From Nymphaea colorata (Eukaryota > Streptophyta > Magnoliopsida > Nymphaeales > Nymphaeaceae), in assembly GCF_008831285.2 (NCBI RefSeq), contig NC_045149.1, positions 14,286,629-14,350,628 on the forward strand: DNA of 64,000 bases, given 5' to 3'. The number at the start of each line of letters is the position of its first letter. The stretch's first letter is position 1. Positions 1 through 11,619 of this stretch are shown in pieces. Under the pieces are notes generated by a model, which was given only the letters and a program-made list of their open reading frames with translations, did no database searches and was not told the DNA's origin. A program made the translations under genes and the position numbers.

Positions 1-242
1 TAACCTTCCATTTTGTAATTCTTCATCCACTCAAAAAATTGTGGATCTTGTAAATATAACGTGAAATATGTTTTAGTGCTCTCAATTTTTCAAGAAATTG
101 TGTAGTATCACGATTTTGTATACCAAAAATCTTGTAAGCGATAACCTTTATTTGTACTATATATATATGTTGCTTAAAGGAATAAATAATAACAAGTTCT
201 CTCCAGCTTTATCTTTCACTCTTCCTCTGCTAAGTTTTCTCA
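1..242 (+). mobile_element. 3' part of a Ty1/copia-like LTR
   Basis: The stretch ends in CA directly before a primer-binding site at 243-254, which is how a copia LTR meets its internal region. The LTR start lies outside the window or has decayed. A TA-rich segment at 158-168 could be its TATA region. No gag reading frame follows, so this is a truncated element. The call rests on the LTR-end/primer-site junction alone. Confidence 0.5.
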
Positions 243-254
243 TGGTATCAGAGC
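243..254 (+). other. Primer-binding site (initiator Met-tRNA type)
   Basis: The sequence tggtatcagagc is the usual plant copia primer site, complementary to the 3' end of initiator Met-tRNA. The same 12-mer follows the 5' LTR of the intact copia element at 43,254. Confidence 0.65.
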
Positions 255-1420
255 AACATGAGAGAGGGAAATCGACTGCTCCCTTCCATCAACTCCAAAA
301 AATCCAAGCTTTTGTAGAGAGGTTCTTCAGACACCTGGAATTGGAATAATCTTTTGCTTGACAGCAAGAATCGCCTGAAGAATCAGCACCGGCCTTCCTC
401 TCTGCTGCCTGATACACCTTCGTCGCCAGCAAATTATTCCAGATAATGGCGGCAAAGGAAGTCAGGGAAGGGCACCTTTCTTGCCGGATTCTTCTTGTGC
501 TCCGGCAGCAGCCCCTATCTCCAGAATTTCTAAGGGTCAACTGAATTTCTCTGCTTCGGATGTCAGTGACGAACCCATTGCAAATCCTCACGAATCATCT
601 CTAGAAATCTCCTCTCGGCAGCTCTTGTTCTCAGCCTACAGGTTCAGCTCAACAGCAGGTTCTCTCAACCCTTCACTGAGTCACAAACTCAGGCAGTCAT
701 ATTTGCTTCTGTTCAAAGGCTCTGGCTTCTTCCCTGATTTAAGACGGCAAAAGAGCTTCTCCAGCGGAGGAAAGAGGGAGGAAACAGAATTTGGGGCTGT
801 TGGACTGTAATGAGGTGGTTTTCTTTTCTTTTTTTTTTTGGGCGCGCTTTGAACTATTTCTCTGTTTTCTCTGAGGAGAGCTTGACGGTGATATTCTGAG
901 ATTCCTAGTTTTTCTGCCTCTTGAATGTGAGCATCAAAGCAGAAATTCGTGAAGCCTGCTCTGTTTGCGTCGAACGAACACCACCAAGTCGGGATTTTCT
1001 GCATTTATGATAATTTAGTCACTCATCTACTAGATATCTAAAGCTCGCAAGCTACAAAATCTACGTATGCATATGCATCAACTTTCCTTTTCCTAGCTTG
1101 CAGTTCCCGTCCTTTTTTCTTGTTCTATCAATGCATATAAATGTCCGTCTACATGTTCATGTTCATGTGTGCAACCCACTGAATGAGGCTTTTGGTTGTA
1201 CAAATTGTATCTTACATTTTTGGTGGATTTATGCTGTTTTTTTAACACTTAAATGGAAAAAGTGATTGTCTTTGCTAAAAGAAAGTTTTTCTATGTGGGT
1301 GTTGGGAAACACAATAATAAGTCAGAAGGAAAAGCAGGTCCCTTGTTTTCCAAATAAATGTAAAGGATTGATTTATTTTTGTCATTCTTCCAAAGGGGAG
1401 GCCTTCCATCGTATCGTTTA
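255..1420. other. Unassigned, possibly copia leader; no recognisable gene
   Basis: Reading frames of up to about 109 codons occur on both strands, but none resembles gag or a host protein. The first 550 bases are fairly GC-rich and may be the untranslated leader of the truncated copia element. Beyond about 1,020 the sequence is ordinary AT-rich intergenic DNA. Confidence 0.3.
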
Positions 1421-2880
1421 AAGCCTGGCGACCACCTCCTTCATGTCCATTCTCTCAGTCGGTGATTTCCTTGAACACAACAACCCTGTCTCCATGATCA
1501 AGACAAGAAGCTCATTTGGAACAGTTTCGCTGTTATTTGCTTCAGAAGATGGCCTTTGGCGACATGATCTGAAATCGTTTCACAGTTATTTTGCTTCAGA
1601 AGATGACCATCGATGACATCTGAATTTGCAAGCAGAAATGGTTCAGCCACCCACTGCTTCAAAGTAAAGTCCCCAATAAAATGTTCATCGGTAGGCTTTC
1701 TTCTGGTAAACACCTCAAGCAGAAGAATCCCATAGCTGTAGATGTCTGCTTTGGTTGACACCTTTCCAGCCATCCTGAATTCTAATTCATCCAATCAACA
1801 AGGTCAGACATGATCCTGGCAATATTAGCAAACAATGAACATTGTCGTTAATGAGATGGCTTCAAAAATAAAGAAAGTAGTGCAAAAAATTAGGACTAAT
1901 TATTTTGTTTTGATTTATGGTGCACATGAAACTCTATTTTTTGTTTCCATGCATTTATAAGGAGGAAGTGAAATTTTACTAAGGAAAGAAACATATTCAA
2001 AAGGTAAACTTGCTGGCATTCGTGTATGTGTGTGAATAATTAGGTTCAATATTCACTATTTTAGTTGGATTCAGGCTCATATTCAAATGCAAAATAGCAT
2101 AGTCATCATCCCCATTAATTTCACTTATTAATCTGATTTTTCTCTTTTTCGTAATAAAATCCAGTTAATCTGCTGTCAACGGGTTGGCAATGTAAAATTA
2201 AAGCTTGATAGTTGGAAATTATGGATGTTGATAGAACTTCTCTCCATGGTAAGCAGGACCAAGTAGTCTAAGTAGCAGTTCAAGCATAGAATTTATGATA
2301 GGACAAAGAGTTGGTACCTGGCGCAATGAATCCGGTGGTTCCAAGTGTACTTGTAAGAGTTGAAGATTTGTGACCAACTAGCATCTTTGCCATGCCAAAG
2401 TCACCAACATGTGCTGTCATGTTCTCATGTAGGAGCACATTACTTGGCTTTAGATCACAATGATCTATAGTCTCCCAACAACCATGGTGAAATATTCTAG
2501 AGCACAAGCAACGTCAATCATGATATCCAATCTTTGGAAGAGATTCAAGTGACGGCCACCTGAACGTAGACAGATTTCTAGGCTCCCAAGGGGCATGTAT
2601 TGGAGAACTAAAGCCTTGAAATCTGCACTGGTGCAAGATGTGATGACTCTGAGAAGGTTTCGGTGTCTAATTAACAGCCACCGTTGTTCCATCCACCAAA
2701 ATTCCTTTATACACTGAACCAAAGCTTCCACTGCCCAGAAAATTTGCATTGCTGAAGTTGTTCATCGCTTGAGATAACATTCTATATGTAATCACTGGGA
2801 GGGTAATTCCACGAAATCTTTCAACCTCATGATAATGTCTCTCCAACCCCCTCTTTCTATATTTTTCACGTTTTTTGAAA
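1421..2880 (-). pseudogene. LRR receptor-like kinase fragment (EFR/Xa21 type), kinase domain only
   Basis: This is a minus-strand relic of a subfamily XII receptor kinase. In order it shows a juxtamembrane piece (about 2,870-2,780), the glycine loop [11 protein letters not shown] (about 2,720), HRNLLRVITSC, the catalytic loop HCDLKPSN (cysteine before Asp, so a non-RD kinase as in Xa21 and EFR), an intact DFG and GTTGFIAP. A GT donor at 2,317-2,316 and an AG acceptor at 1,783-1,782 join in phase to give IAPEFRMAGKVSTK, the conserved family intron. Defects: the ATP-binding Lys segment is deleted near 2,673 (VAV runs straight into the IRHRN region with a stop), the catalytic-loop region is frameshifted at about 2,490, and a short internal duplication lies in exon 2. 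The LRR ectodomain and transmembrane segment are absent. Non-functional. Confidence 0.9.
1524..1608 (-). repeat. 54-bp-offset tandem duplication in kinase exon 2
   Basis: Two similar stretches, 1,524-1,556 and 1,576-1,608, share ttgcttcagaagatg. They make the translated protein repeat GHLLKQ. The frame is lost after the second copy, so the duplication helped break the C-terminal kinase lobe. Confidence 0.7.
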
Positions 2881-3300
2881 AAAAATTAAAAAAAAAAACT
2901 TGTTTTTAATTCATTTTAACGTGTTTTTTCACTTTTTCAGTTTTTTAACACCAAACAGTTTTTTTTTATTTTTATTTTTATTTGTTACAAAACCTATTTA
3001 TCTTGTGATGTTTGTGCTATTAGTTTCACACAGGAAAATGGATTCAGAAAATCGCCCACAGGTCTAGATTAGATAAGAAAAACTAATAATATAGATAAAA
3101 AAAATATTTGAGGCTCAAATGTTTGAAATCGAACACAAGAATCAATTCCCAACATCATTCGCAAGCTCCCCCTCGCTTTTCAGTTTGACTCAGCTTCGTA
3201 AAATTCAAACCTGGATGTACAATCTTTATTTCAAGCCTAAGCACCTATCCAATCCATGATCCAACCTTCGACATCGATCTGGGCCCTTCCCATTCAAGGA
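2881..3300. other. AT-rich intergenic DNA, no gene seen
   Basis: A- and T-rich homopolymer tracts (2,878-2,980) abut the truncated kinase fragment. The rest has no recognisable coding sequence. The unresolved 5' part of the long LTR relic that follows may extend into this stretch. Confidence 0.4.
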
Positions 3301-5645
3301 AACTAGATCCAGATCAAAAATGAACCTGGAATCATAAAAAACGGAGCCAAACCCGTTTTATAAAAGGAATATTTTACCTCTTAAAAGAATTACATATTTT
3401 TGTTGTTAAAATTTTATTTTTTTAGGGTGGGACCTACCTGGGATGGCAGAGGGCAAAGGCCAGCCTCAAGTTGCCCCCATGCGCCTAGTTTTGGCAGCAC
3501 TTGTTGCACTGCCTAGAGCACTTGGTGCGCTACTAAGTGCTCTGGCGAAGGGTGCAGGGTGCTGTCTTGCACTCTGGCTTAGGGTGCACGGCGTTTTCGG
3601 GTGCTATGGTTGAGAGTGCACGGCCGCACCAAGCGCTCTGTCAACTCCCTCCAAAAGGTGTTTGCAGGACCAAGGGCTAATATCCACAAGTCAAAACCTA
3701 TAAAAGAAACTAAAAATAAAAATAATTCACAAAATGAAAAATTCATAAGAAATCTTGAGAAATTAAAACTCCTTCAAATGTTGAATTTTGTTTTTATTTC
3801 TTTTTATAAATACCCCCACATCTTGATCCTTGGTTATAAGCAACCTTTGAGGAACTCCTTGAGCCCTCTAACTATGAGCTTGGAATCTCTCTTCCTTCAC
3901 CAATTCTTCTTTCGCTCTTTCAACACTTCTTTATCTTCAACCAGTGGAAAGGAGAGCACCTAGGAGACCCTTGGAAGCTTCTTCAATAAATCAGAGTTCT
4001 CATTTTGGAAGTTTCATTGTTCCGCAAAAGTAAAGGACTCATCTCTTCTTGAACTATACCATCTCGAGGCATGTAGTTTCAATTTCTCTTGCTCTTCCCT
4101 TCATCATCTCCCCATGGCCATGTAAGAGAGTTCTTGAAATTTCTTATTCAGAGCCAAGAGCCACTCTTAAATGCAATGGGAGCATGAGCAATGTGATGCC
4201 AAGTCTTGTTTATTGATCAACTCAAATAGGCATGATATGTTTTTTTTTCTTCTATTGAATGTATGCATTCGTTGTATCTCTACGAATCGATAATGTGCAT
4301 GTATGGCTAGTTGATTTTCTTTTCATAGATGGATGAGTGCTTGTGATGAGATTTTTTTATTTTATATTGATTTTGAGGTTGGGTATTGTCAAACTCAGGA
4401 AAAACAAGATGTTAAACTGCATTTTCATATTATCGCTATGATTAGTTTTGACATCTTTCAAATCTTCATTCCCTTGATAAAATAACTATTGATTGTCCAA
4501 TTAGTAGTATTAAAAGAGTGATGCACCTTTAAAAGAGTGTCTTCTTATCAGGTTTGAAGCACAAAAAGAGTAAATGAAATACATTTTGGCAAAACATAAG
4601 AGTAAATGAAATATTTTCAATTTTGTCTATATATATGTGTGTGTATATATATCTTATTTTTAAAAAATTTCAAAATAAGTCCTCCGTCCATGAGCCCAAG
4701 TGGTTCTTCTCTTGCCTACATAAAAATATTGAAGTTGAAAATTTTCAAAATTATATCCTTAATCTTAATTTCTATATTAAAATAAAAAAAGGGGTTAAAA
4801 TATCACGTTATTAGATCATTTTTCTTTCTTCTTTTATTCGCCCTTTCTCATGTTTCTTTCTTTTCTCTTAGAATCTTTATATCTCTCTGATTATTCTCTT
4901 AAAATCTCCCTTTGCTAATCTTCCTTTCTCTATTTCTTTTCTCTCCCTTAAAAATCTTGACATTTTTCTCGCTCTCATTTTTTCTTAAAATCTTTTGCTA
5001 TTCTACAACTTTTTCTCTCTTTATTTCTTTTCTCTCTTTTCAAAATCTTTATCTCTCTCTCCCTCTCACACGCATTTTTCTCTTAAACTCCCATGCTCTT
5101 CTACTAGTTTTCTTATCTCTTTAAAATATTTATATCTCTCTCTCACTCTCCCATTTTTCTCTGAAAATCTCTTGCTCTTCTACTAGTTTTTCTCTTAAAA
5201 ACTCTTTCTTTTCTACTAGTTTTTTGCTTTATTTCTTTTCACTCACTTATAAATCTTTATTTCTCTTTAATTTTCCCTTAAAACCACTTGCTCTTTTACT
5301 AGTTTTTCTTTGTCTATATTTTCTCTCTCTAAAAAATCTTTATCTCACCCTCTCTAACTGTTCCATTAAATGAAATATTTTCCTTTAAAAAGAATTTCCT
5401 TCCTTTGCTTTACAAAGTTCTAACTTTTTTACCACACGCCACATATAGGTTGAAGATAATGTTTGGGCGAATATGAAGTGCATGGGGAATGAACATAGCC
5501 ATAAAATCAGTTACCCATGAGAAAGGTTTCGGAATGGCCAAGCCTCGTACTGACGGGCAAGTTCTTTTTTTTTCTATTTTGAAAATAAAAATTATTTTTA
5601 ATACACTTCAAAAACAAAACCTAAACAAATTTTGGGATGCAAACA
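3300..5645 (+). mobile_element. Diverged third copy of the long-LTR family (solo LTR relic)
   Basis: The same blocks occur in the same order as in the two long LTRs at 18.6 and 22.0 kb. They are a GC-rich repeat block (3,470-3,650), a TATA box (3,805), a ggagcatgag block (about 4,169), the ttgaggttggg...ttgtc...aactc block (about 4,374), a long CT-rich tract (4,820-5,340), a gtcctcgtac-like block (about 5,545) and the 3' end ttttgggatgcaaaca at 5,645. The 5' boundary is unclear and I could not find a matching target duplication, so this is an older copy. No internal coding region is attached. Confidence 0.65.
3805..3812 (+). promoter_or_regulatory. TATA box of the long LTR relic
   Basis: TATAAATA lies about 155 bp after the GC-rich block, the same place as in the two younger copies (19,445 and 22,754). 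It is probably the LTR promoter; activity cannot be judged. Confidence 0.45.
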
Positions 5646-5650
5646 ACCTT

Positions 5651-6480
5651 ATTTGCACATAAGGCAATATCTGGCTGGGTGAGGGACACATATTGCAATG
5701 CTCCCACAATATTTCAATATAAATTAACATCCTTAAACTTCAAACTGTTACCAGCAAATAATTTTATGAATGTGGCCATGGGCGTGTTCTTGGGTTTGGC
5801 TTCATGCATTTTTGTATGCTTGAAATGATTGAAGTTATTACTTTCTTTGATATAACAGCAGGCTTCATCTTAACATTGATGGATTCACTTCCTAGGAAAT
5901 AGAATGAAGATTTTCCAAGTTTCACTTTTGCTTGTAGGGGGAAGGGTATTCTATTTAACTAACAGGGTCATTTGGATCACTTACATGCTCCAAGAACACA
6001 ATGATGCTCACAGCATATAACTCTCATCCTCCTCATTAAGGGATTTTCTTTTGATAACATTGGACATCAGTGCAAAACATACTGGAATTGTGCATTTTTA
6101 TTCACTCTTCTTGTTGTGCATTTTTTTGGTAGGTTTAAGAAATTGTGGTGAGGATATAGTACATCAAAATTTTAGAAAATTGAAAGGATTTATGTGAACT
6201 ATGGCTATAGTGGTGTCCTTACTTAGAACAAAGCACAAACTGCAATAATGGACAAAGTTCCAAGCCTCTTTCACGTAACTTGCACTGGAAATGTGAGTTG
6301 TTCTGCAAGATTGGTCACCCAAATGCCTCAGGAATAGAACACACAAGCATATTAAGCATATCTTTATTAAATCCTATATGCAACTGTAATTGAGCAATGC
6401 AAGTGAGAGCTCTAAATGAAAGCAATCAAACTACATTTTCACCTCCAACTATTTTAGCCAATGGCTGGTTGCGCCCTGGA
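5651..6480. other. Intergenic, no gene seen
   Basis: Both strands have only short frames without family features. This stretch lies immediately 3' of the second receptor-kinase pseudogene, which is read on the minus strand. Confidence 0.4.
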
Positions 6481-7085
6481 ATTAAATCTCTTTGTATCTC
6501 TGGATGTATTTGAATTGTCCTTCTATCATTCTTGTCTTCTGTCGTATCCTTCTCAGCCCAACAACCACTTCCTTCACGTCCATTCTCTCATTTGGAGACA
6601 CCGTTGAACATGACAAGCCTATCTCCATGATCATCACCAGCAGCTCATTCATAGCAGCTGATCTTTCAGTTGGAGTAGTGTTGCTTTCATTCAAAAGATG
6701 GCTGTCAATGACATATGAAATTGCAACAGGAAATGCTTCAGCCACCCATTGCCTCAAACTAAAATCCCCATCAAACTGTTCATCAGTAGACTTTCTTCCC
6801 GTAAACACCTCAAGGAGGAGAATTCTGTAGCTGTAGACATGAGCTTTGGTTGACACCTTTCCAGCCATCCCAAATTTTAATTCATCCATCCAACAATGTT
6901 AGACATGATTAGCGGGCACAATATAATTGTCTAATGCTCATCTATGACACAATTGCACTAATTGGTTTTGGGCAAGAGGCCTGGAAATTAATGGACTCAA
7001 GATCAATTAAACCACCAATCCTGCCTTTCTCTAGTTGTATTCTCATATATACATCTAAAAAAAATGCAAGATTATGATTTAGAAC

Positions 7086-7366
7086 TAGACATGGTTATTG
7101 GGCCCAGGTCCAAGACCGCATGATAATATGGGCAAGCCCAGGTCAGCCCGACGGGGCCCAATCTGTCCCGATAACTTTTAAATATTAATTTTATTTTATT
7201 AGTTATATATAAACTGTTATTTAAAATATATTTTACATTCAAATTTTTATTTATATTTAAAATTTATTTTTTATGTAATCGACCAGGGCTTGGGTTTGAA
7301 TTTCGGACATCAGGCCCGGCCTAGACCGGTTCTTATCTGGCAGGGCTGGCCCGATGCGCAGGTCTA
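7086..7366. mobile_element. 281-bp hAT-like non-autonomous element with TSD TTTAGAAC
   Basis: Imperfect terminal inverted repeats (start TAGACATGG, end GGTCTA, each followed inward by GGGCC/GGCCC-rich DNA) enclose an AT-rich core. The 8-bp direct repeat TTTAGAAC at 7,078-7,085 and 7,367-7,374 is perfect, matching hAT-type insertion. It sits in the intron of the receptor-kinase pseudogene. Relatives lie at 18,027-18,360 and probably at 58,650-58,870. Confidence 0.8.
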
Positions 7367-8019
7367 TTTAGAACTGAAGTCTTATATATATGAATTCAAG
7401 TGCTCTTAAAAGAATTCAAACATATATCCTGATTTTTTCTATGGGGCATGTGAGATTTGTTGAGTTTCATTAATTGTACGGCACAGTGGTTACACAACAG
7501 AAAAGCCTAATTAAACTCATCTTCCTTCTAATTCACTTGTGACCAAATGTCAAGGTTCCCTTAAATGTCTCCTAAATCGAGTGAGTTATCAGTAGTGGCC
7601 GATTGTTAGCCAGTCTTAAGCCATTAGGTAGAAAGGTAATTACATTAGGGTTCTTTTATACAAGAAAGGAAAAAAAAGTTTACAACTTTTGTTAAAAAAA
7701 AAAAACAATTGAAGATTCTTGTTTGTTGAGGACATGCAAACAACAGAGTTACATGAGCACAAAACAATGCAAAAATTAGCATGCAACACCATAGGCCATA
7801 CGAACAACGAATGCATTGTCCATGTAAAATAGTTTATCAATGACCTTTAACATTATTGAGCTAGGAACCACTTGTGCATGCCTTTATGTGTGAACAACCA
7901 AATCATGATGATTAGATGGATCATGAGTGTTTTCACATCAATTAATATATTTATTGATGTTATATTGCAAACCACAAAAAAGCATAATTAGTTAAACCAC
8001 AAAAGTCAGGACCAATATT

Positions 8020-8049
8020 ATATATATACATATATATATATATAATATA

Positions 8050-8094
<45 letters not shown>

Positions 8095-8321
8095 GAAATC
8101 AGTGGGCTAGCTATGTTACTAATGACACTTTTCTTATTCTGTGACCCTAAAAGCAGTCTGAACGCTAAAAAATGGTTGCCAAAACATTGACTATCATCAA
8201 TGCATTTTTTGCAATGTTTTGACAATACAAAATTAAAAAAAGCTTAGTCAGCTGATTTCATATAAATAAATAAATGAATGAATATATATATATATATATA
8301 TAATAATATAATATATATATA

Positions 8322-8352
<31 letters not shown>
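8020..8352. repeat. (TA)n and (GA)n microsatellites in the pseudogene intron
   Basis: Alternating TA runs at about 8,020-8,090 and 8,281-8,322 are followed by a GA run at 8,322-8,352. They contribute to the 1.7-kb intron length. Confidence 0.85.
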
Positions 8353-10439
8353 TCCACTAGGACTGGCAAACCCACCCACTCTCTCGTTGTCTCTCTTCAT
8401 GCGATCCACCTTCCCTCCCACTTTCTCTATGAGAGCATTATTGAAGAGAGAGAGAGTATGTCACACATGCACAACACTCAAAAAATGGTTCAGGCAATTA
8501 TACACACACTTTGAGAGACACAAAATTCATAAAATGACAAAAAAATAATTGATAGTACGTACCTGGTGCACTGTATCCGGTGGTTCCAAGAGTGGCTGTA
8601 AGAGTATAAGAAGTCAGACCAACTAGAATCTTTGCAATGCCTAAATCACTCACATATGCCGTCATGTTCTCATCTAGAAGCACATTACTTGGCTTTAGAT
8701 CACAATGAACTATAGTCTCTAAGTAACCATGGTGAAGATATTCTAGAGCACAAGCCACATCAATCATGATATCCAATCTCTCAAAGAGATTCAAGTGATG
8801 GCCATCCCGAATGTCGACAGACTTCCAGGCTACCAAGGGGCATGTATTGGAGAACTAAAGCATTGAAATCTCTACTAGAGCAAGACGTAATGACTTTAAT
8901 GAGGTTTCGGTACCTGATTTGGCACATGACAGTGCACTCGATATCAAAATTTTTAGATGCTCCTTCAAATAACAAATTAAAGACCTTAACAGCCACTATC
9001 GTTCCATCTACTAGATTTCCTTTGTATGTTGAACCAAAGCTTCCATTCCCAATAAAATTTGCGTTATTGAAGTCCTTGTCTAATGCAATTGCTCTCTGTT
9101 AGAAATCACTGGAAGTGTAATTTCTCGAAATCTTTCAATGTCATCATGATTTTTCAACAACCACCTCTTTCTATAGCATGAGATACCAATGACTGTGCAA
9201 ACAATGACCAAAAGTGCTGAGCCCCCAATTGCGCAAGTGGCAATGACTCTAGCCGCATTGCTCTTACTTTGCCTCTCTGTTTGTCTAAGCACAATGAGAC
9301 ATGGAATTTGGGAGCTCCACATAGTGCATAATTCTCTAGGAACGACTCGGCAGATAGGTTTGCAAACTTTCCACCACTGGAATCTGACATTCCAATAGAT
9401 TGAAGGACAAGTCCAAGACCTGGATGTGTGAAGTTTCTCCAATGACTTTGGTATCTCACCGGAAAGCATGTTATGGGAAAGGTCAATAATGTCAAGGTTT
9501 AGCATGTGATCAAGTTGTTCTGGAATGTGACCATCAAATGTGTTCCGAGAGAGATTCAAATACTCTATCATTTGGAGCTTTGATAATGATGCAGGCAACT
9601 CTCCACTCAGCTTGTTGCAGAGATATCCATGCTTATCATCATGGCAAAATTTCCGAGACCCAGAGGCAGGTGACCAGTGAAGGATTGTCTTGCAAGTACA
9701 GCTCCAACAAGTCATTCAACTCACAAGACTAGGCGGTAGTGTTGATAACAAATTGTTTCAGCTAGATCTAGGCCTCGCAAACTATGAGATTGTTGATAAA
9801 GCTTGAAATTGACTTAATTAGCAAGTTGTGTTCAATATAAAATTCACCTTTCCTCTAAACTAGTGAGATGTTGATAAAGCTTGAAATTGAACCAATTGGC
9901 ATGTTGTGTTCAACATGAAACATAAACTTGCGGACCAACTGTAGATTGATAGTGGGATTGGGCCATCTAATGCATTGGTATCAAGAAACACACCTGTAAG
10001 CTGCGCATCTGTCCTATATTTGGTGGAATGATCCCTTTTATTTTGTTGAAACTTAAATTGAGGAAATTAACTTGGTCATGTTGGCTAAGGCCAATGGGAT
10101 AGTACCTTCAATCAGATTAGAGGAAAGGTGAAGTTTCTACAAGGTGGTTGTCTGGTTTCCAATAGATGCAGGAAGAATGCTGTTCAAAAGGTTTTGTGAT
10201 AGATCAACGTCCTCTAGCAGTCGACAGTTGGTGAAGGATGTGAAAATGGAGAGCGCACGGTTTCCTGAGACATTGGTCAACATATTGCTGTAGAGGTAAT
10301 TCCTATTGGTATCAGACCACTGAATTTATTGTGTCCTGCATTTATAGTTTGGGAGACTAGTAGCATTGGAAAAAGGTGGGAAAGGGCCATCAAAATTGTT
10401 GTCACTCATTGCAAGAGATTGGAGATTGGGTAGGAAGCG

Positions 10440-11075
10440 GCCAACATCTTTAGGGAGATGCCCTGTTAGTTGATTGGTCATGAAACTCAAAGGATGAAGA
10501 GCGGATAGGTTAAACAAGCTGTGTGGCAGTGTACCAGTGAGATTGTTCTTTCCACACTAAAGAATTGCAAGCGGGTTATGCTTACCAACTCAGAAGGAAC
10601 GTTCCCATGAATATGATTTTGACCAATATTAAGGTGCTCCAGCTTGAGAGGTTGGCAAAAGCGACTGGGAATGGTGCCTGTGAGCTTGTTATCATAAAGA
10701 TTTAGGAACTTGAGTTCCTGCAGAATGCCTAAGGACTCCGGAATGCTTCCATAGAATTCGTTTTTTGCTGCAAAAAGCACTTGGAGATTGGGCAGGAAGT
10801 GGCCAACATCTTTAGGGAGATGCCCTGTTAGTTTATTCGTCATGAAACTCAAGTCTGAAGAGTGGTTATACTTCCCAACTCCCAAGGAATATTCCCATGC
10901 ATATGATTTTGAGCAATATTAAGGTGCTCCAGCTTTGAGAGGTTGGCAAAAGTGACTGGAATGGGTGCCCATGAGTTGTTATCATAAGATTTAGGAACTT
11001 GAGTTCCGCCAGACTCCCTAAGAACTCCAGAATGCTTCCATAGAATTCGTTTTCTGCTGCAAAAAGCACTTGGAG
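10440..11075 (-). repeat. Internal direct duplications of LRR-coding DNA
   Basis: The DNA around 10,705-10,795 is repeated with about 90% identity at 10,990-11,080 (shared core atgcttccatagaattcg). The DNA around 10,440-10,500 is repeated near 10,805-10,860 (shared core agggagatgccctgttag). The copies encode the same LRR sequences (TGHLPKDVG, NEFYGSI), so whole repeats were copied within the ectodomain, out of frame with one another. Confidence 0.8.
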
Positions 11076-11619
11076 GCGGCTAAAATCAATGGGAAGATGA
11101 CAGTGAATGTTATCTTAGAGAGATCAAGAACCTGTAAGAGGGAGAGATTGCTGATGTATGGGGAGAGAGTACCTTCAAGTGCCGTGTCACTGAGATTCAG
11201 ACCATGGACCCTTTGTGAACCAGGACTGCATGAAACTCCATTCCACTCACAGAAGGAGATATTGAAATTCCAATTATTATAAGGGTCCATTAGTGACAAG
11301 GGATTTGAAAGACAGCAACACGAATTGATCAATCACGTTGCTCAGAGAAACAAGCACTAAGGGCGTCTCCCTATGGCCAAGAACCACAGTCGAGGTGAAG
11401 GAGAAACACAAAAGAAGGCCAAGTAGCTGAGGCAACCAACTACTGGTAATCATGCCTGTCCAATTGGTTATGCAGAACATGGATGAGCAGGCACTTCTAG
11501 AAAATTTGTCCTTTTTTTCAAGTACTAGAAGCTCGGGTTTACTGCTGATGTTTACATCAAGAGACTCTTTCTTGTTTCCCTTTATCATTTCAACTCTATT
11601 AAATCCCAATCAAAGTTGT

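Larger units (their letters stand above)
6482..11453 (-). pseudogene. LRR receptor-like kinase pseudogene (EFR/Xa21 type), near full length
   Basis: Reading right to left: ATG at 11,453, hydrophobic signal peptide (LLGLLLCFSF), an LRR N-terminal cap (FCEWNGVSC, about 11,240), plant-type LRRs with NLSxNxxxGxIP consensus (about 11,200-9,480), a transmembrane segment (about 9,220-9,165), a kinase domain with GNGSFGS, AVK and HCDLKPSN (non-RD), then a 1.7-kb intron and a last exon with the C-terminal lobe (6,880-6,482). Such receptors sense microbial patterns at the plasma membrane. Defects: frameshifts near 11,290, 9,440 and 8,825, scrambled LRR duplications, DLG in place of DFG, and loss of the AG acceptor (AA at the site used by the sister copy). 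The intron contains a small DNA transposon and TA/GA repeats. Clearly dead, and a paralogue of the fragment at 1.4-2.9 kb. Confidence 0.92.
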
